From positions 1 to 60,568 of the forward strand of contig JAGACK010000056.1 of NCBI GenBank assembly GCA_017614155.1: 60,568 nt of DNA. Reading direction: 5' to 3'. This document shows positions 34,515 to 45,000 of the stretch, piece by piece. A program made the translations under genes and the position numbers. Numbering within the stretch: position 1 is the stretch's first letter; every line of letters begins with the position of its first letter. The notes under the pieces are model-generated. The model made no database searches. It was given only the letters and a program-made list of their open reading frames with translations, and was not told the origin of the DNA. This DNA is from Lachnospiraceae bacterium (GTDB lineage Bacteria > Bacillota > Clostridia > Lachnospirales > Lachnospiraceae).

Positions 34515-36023
34515 TTACAGTTCATATACTTCTGAGTATTTCCCCTCAAGATAATCCATGTAATCATCGCAGGTCAGCTCACGCCCTGTGATATCGCGTA
34601 TCCATTCCTTCGGGGTCAGCCTGTCCGCCTTCAAAAAGACATTGTCCTGCATCCATCTGTTGATGCCCCGGATATCCCCGTTCTTTATCAGTGAATGGAC
34701 ATCGATCTCCTTTTTCATCCGTCCTATGTACATCGCGTTGTAGAAATTCCCTACCGCATAGGTCGGAAAATATCCGAAATCCGATGACCAGTGAACATCC
34801 TGAAGTATGCCTTCGGATTCGCTGCCGGGTGTGACTCCGAGATATTCCCCGTATTTTCTGTTCCATCTTTCCGGAAGCTCCTCCACTTTCAGGCCTTCTT
34901 CAAATATCCCTTTTTCGAGCTCATATCTGATGAGGATATGCAGCGGATAGGTCACCTCGTCGGCTTCCGTGCGGATCAGCGAAGGCGTCACGCAATTGAC
35001 CGCCTCATACAGTTCATCGCAGGATACATCCCTTAATATCTGCGGGAAGATCTTTTGAAATTCCGGGTACACAAGCCGGATAAAATCCTTTGATCTTCCA
35101 AGCACATTTTCGTAGAAACGGGATACCGATTCATGCATCCCGAGGGTCTTATTATCATAGATGAACCAGTCGCTGTCCTCGTAGGGCGAAAGAAGCTCAA
35201 ATAACGAATGTCCCCCCTCGTGAAGGATGGAATAGATATTTGAGGTAAACAGATCCGGCAGGAAATAAGTCGTAAGCCTCACATCATCTCTTTCCATCCT
35301 GTCGGAAAATGCATGCGAGCAGACACGCAGCGCTGACCTTTTCGGATCAAGGCCCATGAGTTCCTTCAGGAAATCAGCCGCCTTCTGCTGCTGCTCAAAG
35401 GTCGCAGGTATGGAAAGGAAGTCCGTGCGTATCTTCTTTTTGCTGTTTCGTATCTTTTCAAGCAGGACAGTCAGTCTCTCCTTCATCCCGTCAAAAAGAC
35501 GATCCAGATCCTTTACCGTGATCCCTCTTTCAAAACGATCGAGCAGGATATCGTAACCGCAGGCAAAGCTTTCGCCTTCCCCCAGCTCCCTTAGGTCTAT
35601 CCTTTCCCTGTTTATATTTATCACCTTTCCCAGTGATTCCGAAAAAAGCGAAAAGTCCTTTTTCTCTTTTGCTATGCTCCAGTCGGCATAAGCCTGTTTT
35701 TCTATGAGTGAATGTCTGTGAGATATCTCATCGGACATGTTCTTTTCTGTAAGATAAGTTCTGTAACGCTTTTCTATGAGCGCTCTCTCGTATTCATCAA
35801 GGGTTTCCTTTTCCCTGTAAAGTTCAAGGACATCCTCTATGAACTTCTCATCATTTCTTATCCTGAAAGCCTGTTTTTCAATTTCAGCGATAAGTTCCCC
35901 TTCTTTGTTCATCCCCATTTCGGGACAGCTTGTCTGCATATCAAACTCGATCAGCCGCATAGCGTGCAGACACTGATCTTCCTTTTTTACTGTATTGAGC
36001 ACATTATTCAATCTGTCATCCAT
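34515..36023 (-). CDS. M32 family (Taq-type) metallocarboxypeptidase
   Basis: The 502-aa cytoplasmic enzyme removes C-terminal residues from peptides. The zinc site is HEGGH at 268-272 with Glu298 in GMHESVSRF as the likely third ligand. Further M32 marks are RTEADEVTYPLHI and the late DVHWSSDFGYFPTYAVGN. The length is normal for the family, and the ATG at 36023 has CAGGGG upstream. The oligopeptide importer lies just upstream on the same strand but is separated by a strong terminator at 36085-36120, so this gene needs its own promoter; only a poor TTGAAA box was seen. A role in breaking down imported peptides fits the neighbourhood. Confidence 0.93.
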   Translation of the reverse strand: MDDRLNNVLNTVKKEDQCLHAMRLIEFDMQTSCPEMGMNKEGELIAEIEKQAFRIRNDEKFIEDVLELYREKETLDEYERALIEKRYRTYLTEKNMSDEISHRHSLIEKQAYADWSIAKEKKDFSLFSESLGKVININRERIDLRELGEGESFACGYDILLDRFERGITVKDLDRLFDGMKERLTVLLEKIRNSKKKIRTDFLSIPATFEQQQKAADFLKELMGLDPKRSALRVCSHAFSDRMERDDVRLTTYFLPDLFTSNIYSILHEGGHSLFELLSPYEDSDWFIYDNKTLGMHESVSRFYENVLGRSKDFIRLVYPEFQKIFPQILRDVSCDELYEAVNCVTPSLIRTEADEVTYPLHILIRYELEKGIFEEGLKVEELPERWNRKYGEYLGVTPGSESEGILQDVHWSSDFGYFPTYAVGNFYNAMYIGRMKKEIDVHSLIKNGDIRGINRWMQDNVFLKADRLTPKEWIRDITGRELTCDDYMDYLEGKYSEVYEL

Positions 36024-36078
36024 CTTTTATACCCCTGTCAGTTATACGAAGAAGTTCTTATTATGAGCCATGATAGTT

Positions 36079-36120
36079 TTCAAAAAAGGCGGCAGACTTT
36101 GTTTCATGTCTGCCGCCTTT
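36079..36120 (-). terminator. Rho-independent terminator of the oligopeptide transporter operon
   Basis: A perfect 13-bp stem, AAAGGCGGCAGAC and its complement (36085-36097 with 36108-36120), has a 10-nt loop and is followed on the minus strand by a run of Ts. It starts 10 bp after the end of the solute-binding protein gene. Confidence 0.92.
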
Positions 36121-36129
36121 GGCCAAGTC

Positions 36130-37791
36130 TTATTCTATTTTGCCGTACATGAAGTACCAGTAGCCATATGGCGAGTGCCAGGTATCCTTGACATTGCTCT
36201 TCATCAGCCAGAAGTCGTTGTAATAAGCGACCGGAGCCATGGCTGCATCGTTGAGGATTATCTGCTCCGCCTCGTGAAGCTTGTCATAGTGAAGCTTGAT
36301 ATCAGTCGTTGTCCTTGCTTCATCAACCGCCTTGTCGAAATCGGGATTGGAGTACTTTCCGTCGTTGTTTCCGTTTCCTGTCTCGAGCAGGTTGATCATG
36401 TTTGAAGGGTCATCCCAGTCATAAACCCAGCCGTTTCGCGCAACTTCAAAGTTGCCTTCACGCCTGTCAGCAGTGACAGTCTTCCACTCCTGGATATTGA
36501 CTGTCATCTTCAGTCCGAGTTCGCCCCATGCGCTCTGCAGATACTCTGCAACAGCCTTGTGATATCCAGCATCGTTGGTCAGATATGAGAACTCAGGGAA
36601 TCCCTCTCCGTTGGGATATCCTGCATCAGCTAAAAGCTGCTTTGCCTTTTCAAGATCCTTGTCATAATTTGAAGTATCGAAATGATCGCCGTACTTCTGC
36701 TTTGTCACATCCTCGAACGAAGATCCGTCAGCCTCATCGGAAACGCCGGGTCCTACAAAGTTTGTAGCCGGTGAATATGTTCCCTGCATGATGGTGCCTG
36801 CAACATATGCTCTGTCGATCGCAAGTGAAAGAGCTTCCCTGACCTTGGGATCATTGAAGGGCTCTTTCTCTGTGTTGAATGTTACATAGTAGGTACCCAT
36901 GATAGGCTCAACATGGAACTCGGCATTGTCCGCAAGAGAAGGTATCTCCTCTGTAGGAACATCCTTGATCATCGAAAGGTCGCCGTTCTGATATGCGGAA
37001 TATGCAGCGTTTGAATCCTCGATGAGATGCCATACGATCGTATCAAAGGTGATGTTTGCAGCATCATAGTAATTGGGGTTCTTTGTAAATACGATCTGTG
37101 AACCATCAGTATACTCCGTCATATAATAAGGACCGTCCGTGATATAGGTTGCCGGATTGGTTGACCAGCCTTCCCCGTTTGCCTCAACCGTTGCCTTCTG
37201 AACGGGAACAAGCACTGCAAACGCGCAGATCTTGTCAAAGTAAACGCAGGGAGTTGAAAGCTCAACAACGAAGGTTGTTGCATCGGGAGCAGATACTCCG
37301 AGAGCATCTACATTTCCGCCCTCTGCTTCGTCATAACCCTTGACCATGTTGAGCAGGTCATATCCGTAAGGCGCTGCTGTGGCGGGATCGGCAACCCTCT
37401 TCCATGAATAAACGAAATCTTCTGCTGTAAGATCCGATCCGTCTGACCATTTGAGGTCCTTTCTCAGATGGAAGGTCCAGGTAAGGCCGTCGTCGGATAC
37501 ATCATAGCTTTCGGCTACACCTGGAACAACATTGTTGTTCTTGTCAAACTTGAGCAGACCCTCAAAAGCATGAATGATCATGTTCGCGCCGTCAACAGCT
37601 GAGTTGAGAGCGGGATCGATGGTCTCGGGTGAAGGTCCGACCTGAACATCGATGGAAGTTCCTGCTGCGGCTGCCTGTCCTCCATCAGCTGCTCCGGCAG
37701 CTGCACCGTTTGATGCGGCATTGCCACAGCCTGACAAAAGAACCGCAGCGGTCATGACTGTCGACATCAGGATCGCAATTGTCTTTTTCAT
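36130..37791 (-). CDS. oppA: Oligopeptide-binding lipoprotein (SBP family 5)
   Basis: The 553-aa protein has a lipoprotein signal with the lipobox LLSGC, Cys22 being the lipidated residue. A short Ala/Gly-rich tether precedes the family 5 binding fold, recognisable by PETIDPALNSAVDGANMI near the start of the mature chain, SDGSDLTAEDFVYSWKR and REALSLAIDRAYV. It would capture peptides outside the membrane and hand them to the permease pair. It is the last gene of the operon, 80 bp after the second ATPase, with a small palindrome in that gap. Last position and separation often go with differential mRNA stability, which would raise the level of binding protein. Opp versus Dpp specificity cannot be decided from sequence alone. 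Confidence 0.93.
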   Translation of the reverse strand: MKKTIAILMSTVMTAAVLLSGCGNAASNGAAAGAADGGQAAAAGTSIDVQVGPSPETIDPALNSAVDGANMIIHAFEGLLKFDKNNNVVPGVAESYDVSDDGLTWTFHLRKDLKWSDGSDLTAEDFVYSWKRVADPATAAPYGYDLLNMVKGYDEAEGGNVDALGVSAPDATTFVVELSTPCVYFDKICAFAVLVPVQKATVEANGEGWSTNPATYITDGPYYMTEYTDGSQIVFTKNPNYYDAANITFDTIVWHLIEDSNAAYSAYQNGDLSMIKDVPTEEIPSLADNAEFHVEPIMGTYYVTFNTEKEPFNDPKVREALSLAIDRAYVAGTIMQGTYSPATNFVGPGVSDEADGSSFEDVTKQKYGDHFDTSNYDKDLEKAKQLLADAGYPNGEGFPEFSYLTNDAGYHKAVAEYLQSAWGELGLKMTVNIQEWKTVTADRREGNFEVARNGWVYDWDDPSNMINLLETGNGNNDGKYSNPDFDKAVDEARTTTDIKLHYDKLHEAEQIILNDAAMAPVAYYNDFWLMKSNVKDTWHSPYGYWYFMYGKIE

Positions 37792-37835
37792 AAATTCTCC
37801 TCCTTATATAAGTTGTTTTTTGCTTTTATTAAAAT

Positions 37836-37849
37836 CCGTCAATTGACGG
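37836..37849. other. Palindrome between the transporter ATPase and binding-protein genes
   Basis: The perfect 14-bp palindrome CCGTCAATTGACGG is followed by ATTTTAAT on the minus strand. It may be a weak attenuator or an mRNA-end stabilising hairpin. It may also be part of a larger fold, since an AACGGTTAAAACCG sequence lies beside it. Confidence 0.4.
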
Positions 37850-37871
37850 TTTTAACCGTTACCGGATCAGA

Positions 37872-38882
37872 CTATACCGGTTTTGGGGAACCGGTTTCCG
37901 CCTTTGAAGCCTTGTCAAGATGATGGCAGGCGCAGAAATGGCCTGCTGAAATCTCCTTAAACTCCGGAGTTTCGGAAGCGCACTTTTCATCCGCATAGGG
38001 ACATCTGGTCCTGAAAGCACAGCCGCTCGGCGGATCAACAGGCGATGGTACATCACCCTGAAGGATGATCCTCTTTGATGAGCGTGCGGTGTTCGGATCC
38101 GCCACAGGCACCGCAGATATCAGAGACTGCGTGTACGGGTGCGCCGAATGGAAGATCAGTTCTTCCGACTCGGCAAGTTCAACCATATGTCCAAGGTACA
38201 TGACGCCTATCCTGTCGGAGATGTGGTTTACGACTGACAGATCATGCGCAATGAAAAGATATGTCAGGTGAAGAGCTTCCTGCAGTTCCTCAAACATGTT
38301 CACGACCTGCGCCTGGATCGAAACATCAAGCGCCGACACCGGCTCGTCGCAGACGATAAACTCGGGATCGACCGCAAGAGCCCTCGCTATACCGACTCTC
38401 TGCCTCTGTCCTCCTGAGAACTCATGCGGATAACGGTTTGCATGCTCCGAATTGAGTCCGACACGGCTCAAAAGCTCTATGATCCTGTCTCTGCGCTCCT
38501 GCTTATCAGCGCAGAGCTTGTGTATATCGAGCGCCTCTCCTATGATATCCCCTACCGTCATCCTGGGATCAAGCGAAGCATAGGGATCCTGGAAGACTAT
38601 CTGCATCTTGCGCCTGTAGGGAAGCATATCGGCTTTGATCTTTTTTTCACTGTCAAAGAGAACCTGTCCGTCATATTCGATGCGTCCTGCCGTCGGTTCG
38701 ATGAGACGCAGGATCGAACGGCCCGTTGTGGTCTTTCCGCAGCCCGACTCGCCTACCAGTCCGAAGGTCTCTCCCCTTTTGATATAAAAGCTCACATCAT
38801 CAACGGCCTTTACGACCTTTTTTGAGCCTGCAACGGGAAAATACTGTTTTAAGCCCTTGATATCCAGAAGCTTATCGCTCAT
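37872..38882 (-). CDS. oppF: Oligopeptide ABC transporter ATPase, OppF-like
   Basis: The 336-aa ATPase energises peptide uptake. It shows Walker [10 protein letters not shown], signature SGGQRQR, Walker B FIVCDEP and the H-loop AHD. The C-terminal oligopeptide/dipeptide extension follows ([13 protein letters not shown]) with the cysteine motif [14 protein letters not shown] typical of these subunits. The start ATG overlaps the stop of the first ATPase gene by four bases (ATGA), so the two are translationally coupled and expected to form a heterodimer. It is followed by the binding-protein gene. Confidence 0.94.
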   Translation of the reverse strand: MSDKLLDIKGLKQYFPVAGSKKVVKAVDDVSFYIKRGETFGLVGESGCGKTTTGRSILRLIEPTAGRIEYDGQVLFDSEKKIKADMLPYRRKMQIVFQDPYASLDPRMTVGDIIGEALDIHKLCADKQERRDRIIELLSRVGLNSEHANRYPHEFSGGQRQRVGIARALAVDPEFIVCDEPVSALDVSIQAQVVNMFEELQEALHLTYLFIAHDLSVVNHISDRIGVMYLGHMVELAESEELIFHSAHPYTQSLISAVPVADPNTARSSKRIILQGDVPSPVDPPSGCAFRTRCPYADEKCASETPEFKEISAGHFCACHHLDKASKAETGSPKPV

Positions 38883-39919
38883 GCCTTAACCTCCCCGTTT
38901 TTCATCTCAAACTCCTTTTTGGCCTGCAGGAAGCACCTTGAATAATGCTTTCCCTTCATGCCCACCACAGTATAGCCGCCCAGATTGTCAAATTCAGTTC
39001 GTTCAGGCTTTTTTTCCAGACACACCTTCATGCAGGATTCACATCTGGGCGCAAAAGGGCATCCCTTAGGAGGATTCAAAAGATCCACCGGCTGGCCCTC
39101 AATGGGCACAAGCTTCGAGTACTCCTTTTCCTGAAACTTCGGTATCGATTTCAGCAGTCCCTTGGTATATTCGTGCTGCGGATTGTAGAATATATCATCC
39201 AAAGGACCGTATTCCACAATCTCTCCCGCATACATAACGGCTATATTGTCACACATGGAAGCTACGACTCCGAGGTCATGGGTAATGAGGATGATCCCCA
39301 TCTTGAGCTTCTTTTTGAGATCATTCATAAGCTCGAGTATCTGAGCCTGGATCGTAACATCGAGAGCTGTCGTAGGCTCATCCGCTATGAGCAACTTCGG
39401 CTCGCAGGCAAGCGCGATGGCTATCATGACCCTCTGTCTCATTCCTCCGGAAAGCTCATGCGGATACTGCTTCAGCCGCTTGTCAGGCTCGTTTATGCCG
39501 ACCAGCGTCAGCAGCTCTCTGGCCCTTTCGCGCGCTTCGTTCTTTGTCTTGTCGCCATGGACACGGACCGCCTCTTCTATCTGGTTTCCTATGGTATATA
39601 CAGGGTTGAGGCTTGTCATCGGATCCTGGAAGATGATGCTGATCTCCTTGCCCCTTATCTTTCTGATCTCCTTTTCGGTCATCAGGTCTATGCGGTGTCC
39701 GTTAAAATTCACCTCGCCGCCGATGATCTTTCCGTTGTCGGCAGTCAGCCCCATGAGGGAGTAGGCAGTAACGGATTTTCCGGAGCCGGACTCGCCGACG
39801 ATACCGAGGACCTCTCCTTCCCTCATCTGGATGGAGACATCATTCAGGGCCTTTACCTCTCCCGCGGGAGTAAAGAATGAAAGTTTTTCATGGATTATAT
39901 CAACCAAATATTCGCTCAT
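38879..39919 (-). CDS. oppD: Oligopeptide ABC transporter ATPase, OppD-like
   Basis: This is the 346-aa partner ATPase. It has Walker [11 protein letters not shown], signature LSGGMRQR, Walker [13 protein letters not shown] and the switch His in THD. The C-terminal extension holds [14 protein letters not shown], an Opp/Dpp-type cysteine cluster. It starts 10 bp after the OppC-like permease gene and overlaps the following ATPase gene by four bases. Both ATPases keep all catalytic motifs, so neither site looks degenerate. Confidence 0.94.
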   Translation of the reverse strand: MSEYLVDIIHEKLSFFTPAGEVKALNDVSIQMREGEVLGIVGESGSGKSVTAYSLMGLTADNGKIIGGEVNFNGHRIDLMTEKEIRKIRGKEISIIFQDPMTSLNPVYTIGNQIEEAVRVHGDKTKNEARERARELLTLVGINEPDKRLKQYPHELSGGMRQRVMIAIALACEPKLLIADEPTTALDVTIQAQILELMNDLKKKLKMGIILITHDLGVVASMCDNIAVMYAGEIVEYGPLDDIFYNPQHEYTKGLLKSIPKFQEKEYSKLVPIEGQPVDLLNPPKGCPFAPRCESCMKVCLEKKPERTEFDNLGGYTVVGMKGKHYSRCFLQAKKEFEMKNGEVKA

Positions 39920-39929
39920 ATCTTATTAC

Positions 39930-40976
39930 CTATTTCTTCATTTTCGGGTCGAATGCATCCCTGAGGCCGTCGCCTAAAAGGTTGAAGCTCAGGATGATTA
40001 TGAATATCATGAACGCCGGAGCGAACAGCTTTTCAGGATAGGTCTGCAGTCCGTTCAGCGCGTTCGAAGCAAGTGAACCAAGTGACGGCATGGGTGCCTG
40101 AACGCCAAGTCCCAGGAAGCTAAGGAACGATTCCGTAAAGATCGATGAAGGTATCTGCAATGTCGTCGTAACGATCAGGGTACCTATGCAGTTCGTGATC
40201 AGATGCTTTTTTATTATGCGCCCGTTCGTTGCTCCGAGTGCCTTTGCGGCTGTCACATATTCATTCTGCTTGAGGACCATGATCTGTCCCCTGACTATCC
40301 TGGCCATTCCGACCCAGTACAAAAGCGCGAAGACAAGGAACATGGAGACCATGTTGGGCCCCAGTGCCGTGATCCAGCCAAAGCCCGGAACAGCAGCCAG
40401 ATTCTGGAGCGGGAATTTGAGCACCTGCGCCAGCAGTATGATAATAAGTACATCGGGGATCGTATAAAGCACATCAACGATCCTCATCATCACCATATCC
40501 GTTTTGCCGCCGAAATAACCTGCCACGGCGCCGTAGACCGAGCCGATGATCAGGATGAGAAGCGATGCGACTATACCCACCGTCATGGAGACTCTCGCTC
40601 CAACCAGCACTCTGATCGTATAGTCCCTGCCGTTCTGATCCGTTCCCAGGAAGTGCGGGAATACACTCTCGCCGGCTTCCATCATCTGCAGTTCCTTTGC
40701 GGAATATTCCATGATGCCAAGCCTTTCGGATCCCTTCATCTGCTCCTCATATGCATAAGGATAAAATGCCGGGACTATGAAGGCCAGGACCATTATGATC
40801 ATGACTACCGTAAAAGCCGCCATGGCGATTTTATTCTTCCTGAATCTCCTGAAACCGTCCTTCCAGAAACCGACGGACTCGCGCATCACGACCAGCGATT
40901 CTTTTTCATCAGCTGTGGCCGGAACGAAATCATCCACATTCAGTTGTAACGACAAGGGATTTTTCTTTACATCCAT
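39930..40976 (-). CDS. oppC: Oligopeptide ABC transporter permease, OppC-like
   Basis: The 348-aa inner-membrane permease has a roughly 50-residue cytoplasmic N-terminus, a first membrane segment (MAAFTVVMIIMVLAFIVPAF), a long external loop and five further segments. The coupling loop AAKALGATNGRIIKKHLI carries the EAA-type motif that docks on the ATPases. The loop LGTDQNGRD is characteristic of OppC/DppC proteins. It lies 15 bp after the OppB-like gene. Confidence 0.94.
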   Translation of the reverse strand: MDVKKNPLSLQLNVDDFVPATADEKESLVVMRESVGFWKDGFRRFRKNKIAMAAFTVVMIIMVLAFIVPAFYPYAYEEQMKGSERLGIMEYSAKELQMMEAGESVFPHFLGTDQNGRDYTIRVLVGARVSMTVGIVASLLILIIGSVYGAVAGYFGGKTDMVMMRIVDVLYTIPDVLIIILLAQVLKFPLQNLAAVPGFGWITALGPNMVSMFLVFALLYWVGMARIVRGQIMVLKQNEYVTAAKALGATNGRIIKKHLITNCIGTLIVTTTLQIPSSIFTESFLSFLGLGVQAPMPSLGSLASNALNGLQTYPEKLFAPAFMIFIIILSFNLLGDGLRDAFDPKMKK

Positions 40977-40991
40977 CTTTTAAATCCCTCC

Positions 40992-41909
40992 CTACTTAAG
41001 CTTGATACGCGGGTCAATGAACGCGTAAGCAATATCAACAAGTACATTCATCATTATGATAAGGCAGGCCAGAAAGATCGTGGTCCCCATGATGAGCGGA
41101 TAGTCCCTTGACGGGATTGCCGCAACGAACTCCGATCCCAGGCCCGGGATGGTGAAGATCTTTTCCACGATGAAGCTTCCTGTCATAAGATATGCAAGAA
41201 GCGGTCCGAGATAGGTTACTACAGGAAGGATCGCATTCCTCAATGCATGCTTGAAGATCGACTTGAAAGTTGAAACCCCCTTTGCCCTTGCAGTCCTCAT
41301 ATAATCCTGGCCGATGACATCAAGCATCGATGAGCGCATGAGACGCGCTATATAGCTTGCAGGATAGAGAGAAAGCGCCAAAACAGGCATGATATAGCTT
41401 GCAGGAGTCTGAAGTCCGAGCGAAGGCAGGATCTTCAGCTTGACTGAAAAGAAATACATCATCAGAGTGGAACTTAAGAATGTGGGAATGGCTATACCTG
41501 CTGTGGAAAAGACGATGATCACATTGTCCACGGCCTTCCCCCTGTTGTAGGCTGCGACAGATCCCAGCGGGACGCCGATGAGCACCGATACAAGCACAGC
41601 CAGAAGTCCAAGTCTGGCCGAAACAGGGAATTTGTTGCGGATTATATCATTTACGGTAAAGCCCCTCTTTTTCAGGGACATGCCCATATCGCCGTGGAGA
41701 ATATCTCCCATATAGGTCAGATACTGTACAAACAGAGGCTTATCCAGTCCGTATTTTGCTTCCATGGCTGCCTGAGCCTGTGGCGTAACAGCCTTTTCGG
41801 AAAGGAACGGTCCTCCCGGCACGAGATTCATGATGAAAAATGTCAGCGTAGCCACCACAAACGCCGTCAGAACACCAAACAGTATTCGCTTGACTATATA
41901 TTTAACCAT
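40992..41909 (-). CDS. oppB: Oligopeptide ABC transporter permease, OppB-like
   Basis: This 305-aa permease is the first gene of the operon. The N-terminal segment (YIVKRILFGVLTAFVVATLTF, about residues 3-23) followed by a periplasm-side PGGPF and six membrane spans is typical of OppB/DppB. The EAA-like loop is ARAKGVSTFKSIFKHALRN. The ATG at 41909 has AAAGGGAG upstream and a very good promoter about 40 bp further up. Confidence 0.94.
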   Translation of the reverse strand: MVKYIVKRILFGVLTAFVVATLTFFIMNLVPGGPFLSEKAVTPQAQAAMEAKYGLDKPLFVQYLTYMGDILHGDMGMSLKKRGFTVNDIIRNKFPVSARLGLLAVLVSVLIGVPLGSVAAYNRGKAVDNVIIVFSTAGIAIPTFLSSTLMMYFFSVKLKILPSLGLQTPASYIMPVLALSLYPASYIARLMRSSMLDVIGQDYMRTARAKGVSTFKSIFKHALRNAILPVVTYLGPLLAYLMTGSFIVEKIFTIPGLGSEFVAAIPSRDYPLIMGTTIFLACLIIMMNVLVDIAYAFIDPRIKLK

Positions 41910-41943
41910 GTCGGTCTACTCCCTTTCAAAAAAACTCCAAAAT

Positions 41944-41972
41944 ATTATACAACCATGAGGGATTAATTTCAA
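41944..41972 (-). promoter_or_regulatory. Promoter of the oligopeptide transporter operon
   Basis: On the minus strand TTGAAA (41967-41972), a 17-bp spacer and a perfect TATAAT (41944-41949) lie about 35 bp upstream of the oppB-like start. The inverted-repeat element at 41995-42076 is immediately upstream. Confidence 0.85.
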
Positions 41973-41994
41973 TTATAAAATGGGACGGTCATGA

Positions 41995-42076
41995 GGAGAC
42001 AGGGGGACGGTCCTTTTGTCTCCTTACAGATAACCGATCACAGAAAAGGAGACAGAAGGACCGTCCCCCTGTCTCC
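41995..42076. repeat. GGAGACAGGGGGAC inverted-repeat element, short copy 1 (82 bp)
   Basis: Two 29-bp inverted ends (41995-42023 and 42048-42076) enclose only 24 bp, which include ACAGATAACCGATCACA. Each end can itself fold as a hairpin. Read on the minus strand, the first end is followed by TTTTCTG, so it can terminate the transglutaminase-like gene that ends at 42087. Fuller versions lie at 45590 and 47875 in the same orientation. Confidence 0.85.
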
Positions 42077-42086
42077 CTGATTTTTT

Positions 42087-45000
42087 TTATTCGCTCACCT
42101 TCACTTTTATCGTGTAGGTCTTTCCTGCGATCCTTGCTGTCAGCTTTGCCGTGGCAGGAAGCCCGTTTGCTCCGGCTTTTCTCGCATATACTGTACCCGA
42201 CTCATCCACAAAGGCTATGCCGTTTTTATTGCTCCTGAACAGGACAGGCTCGAAACAGGTGCCGTCCTTGGCTTTGATACGACAAACATCTCCCTCTTTG
42301 ACATCAAGGTTATAGACGGTGCCGGCGCTGTTGCCCACGGTCAGCTGTCCGTTTCCTGCCAGTTCAAAGGAAGGCTTTTCATTATATACCTTTATGACAT
42401 AATCAAATCCACGCTCGTTTTTGTAAGGATTATAGTTTCCCGATACCGAAGCAGCCCCGAGTATCCCTCCGGTCTTTATCACTCCGCTCCTGATCCTTGC
42501 GACTGTATCCTGCGTGGAAGTCCAAACTACCTTCTTTGTGTTGACTCCCAGCAAAGAAAGTCCCATGCTTTTGCCCGGCATCATATAATATGTCCGCGCT
42601 TTCGGGGACGGTACATTGACGGTGAACGTCTTTTCTCCTTCGGATGTGACAGCCTTAACCTTTATCATTCCGGTCCCCACAGCCTTGAGCTTTCCGTCAG
42701 GCGTGATCCTGACCACGCTATTCTGATATGCAACAGTCTTTTTGTCCTTGTCTTTGATCTCTGTCAGAGGAAGTGAGGAAGCCCACTGAGTCTTTTTATT
42801 GACTTTAAAGCCATCGGCAAATTTCAGGGTTATGGTCGAAAGAGGCTCGACCACAACTGCCTCATCGCCTATGGGATCCGCCGCCTTTTTCTCCACAACC
42901 TTTACGGTCGAGGTCAGGGCCTTTCCGTTCACATAGGCAGTAACCTTGCAGCTTCCCTTGCGTCCTCCGAAGACCTGACCGTCTGCCACCGAAGCCACGC
43001 CGGGATTTGAGGAAAACCAGCTCACATTGTAGTGCTCTGCCTTATCGCCAAGATCCAGTTCCAATGGCATGGACTGTCCGACAAGAACTGTGGCGTTTTT
43101 CTGTAATAAGGGCGCCGTGACGACGACAGTGAAGCTTATCTCGCTGCCCTCATCCGAAACAGGTACACCCGTGATCATTGTCCCTTCCGTGACTGCCTTG
43201 GCTTTCAGCCTGAATTTCTTTAATATCTGAAGAACGGATTTGTCCTGCGATGTCCAGATATGATCACTGTCAAGGTCATAGGTCTGTCCCTTTGTCAGAT
43301 ACAGCGTATCACCGGATTTCGGCAAAAGCGCAGTATCAAGTCCCGATCCGGGAGCATCCTGTGCCGATGAAGGAGCAAATCCCGCTGTGAGCGTCATGTT
43401 TCCGGTAACGGGAGTCAGACTGTTCCACAGCGCCCCCTTTTCTGTATACCAGCCTGTAAAGGGAGTCGGACCTGCCGGGTCCTCCGGGACATTCTTTACA
43501 GTATCACCTTCTTTGACCTCCTCCGAATAAACCGTATTTCCGCCTGCAACAAAGGTCACAGTATAATACTGAGTCTTTTTGGACCTGACCATGACCCTAC
43601 AGAATGCGCTCTTTCCGCCGGCCGCGGGCTTGACTTCAATTGAGGTATCACCTTCAGATACGCCTCTGATCAGTGCAATCGATCCGGATCCGTCAACATT
43701 TGCAATAGTCGGATCAAAACTGGAGAAAACCACCTCCTTGTTTTCTGTATCCTCGGGGATGACATTTGCAGACAGCTGCGCTGTCTCGTTTATTCCCAGC
43801 TCGATCTCGTATTTATCAAGAACGACTCCGGCTCCCTTGCTGTCATAAGCGCTCACATCGATCTTTCCACTGCCCTTCATGTTACTGTCTCGTTCGGTGT
43901 AGAGCTGGTAGTTGAGAAAACCGTCTTCAACCATTGCACCATATATATATCCTTTAGATTTCTCAGTTTCATTCAGGGTATAGAAAACCTTGTTCTCGCC
44001 AGTATTCGAATTGACCAAATATATCTGAGTGGGCGTTGCCAATGTAAAATAGTTTCCGACAGAACTTATGCTGCTGTAGTTTGCTTCCCACCAGGAGCTT
44101 TCGCCCCAAACATACCACTTGGCAGTATAATCCATCAGCTTATTAGTAGCAGAAGTCCTGAAATCATAGGTGTTCAGTGTCGCATTGATCTCACCGGAAT
44201 AATAAGCCCCCAGGTTTCCTACCAATGGCATAGGAGAGTTCATCTCTATCCATGGTTTGTCTTCAAGATCGCTTGAACCGGGAACGGAATTGTAGATGTC
44301 TTTTCCATCTTTGTTTTTCCAATCAGTCGAATCATGCGCGCACTCATTTTTACTGCTATATTTTGATGGATATCCGTTTTTTATCTTATCCCTGCTAAGC
44401 AGGAAATTCAGATGACGGCAGTAGTATTCATAATTATGATCGTTTTCACCTCCACCTATCGGATCGTCCCATGTACAGTCGACATAGTACTGCTTTCCGC
44501 TCACGGTCAGATAATTCCACGCATGATTGATTCTGTTGCTTCCGACATAGTCGCATTTGAAGCTGCTTCCCAGCTTGTTCATCAGATGCTTGAAGGCCAG
44601 GCTGTATCCCTCGCAGACCGCGCTTCCGCCCAAGATCACATCTTCGGCAGTGTATTTTGAATAGGTCAGATCGTACTGGCAGTGTGTGACTATATAGTCG
44701 TGTATATACATGGTCTTCTGGAGATCTGTCCAGTCTGACTGGACATTTCCGATTATCTGCGCAACCTTTCTGTTGAAGGCATCAGAATCCTCGATGGTAC
44801 ATCCGTCCTTTACCGCAACCGTGATCGTCTGTACCGCATCCGTACTGTCAGCCATGCAGGTATATGCGCCGTCCACAAAGAAAAACTCCGCATGGTCATT
44901 GATCACATCCGCAAGGAGATGACCGGCATCATTTGAGCTGATGGAAAACTCATGAATATCAGCCGTTATCCGGCGGCTGCCATCCCAGTTTCCAAGCGCA

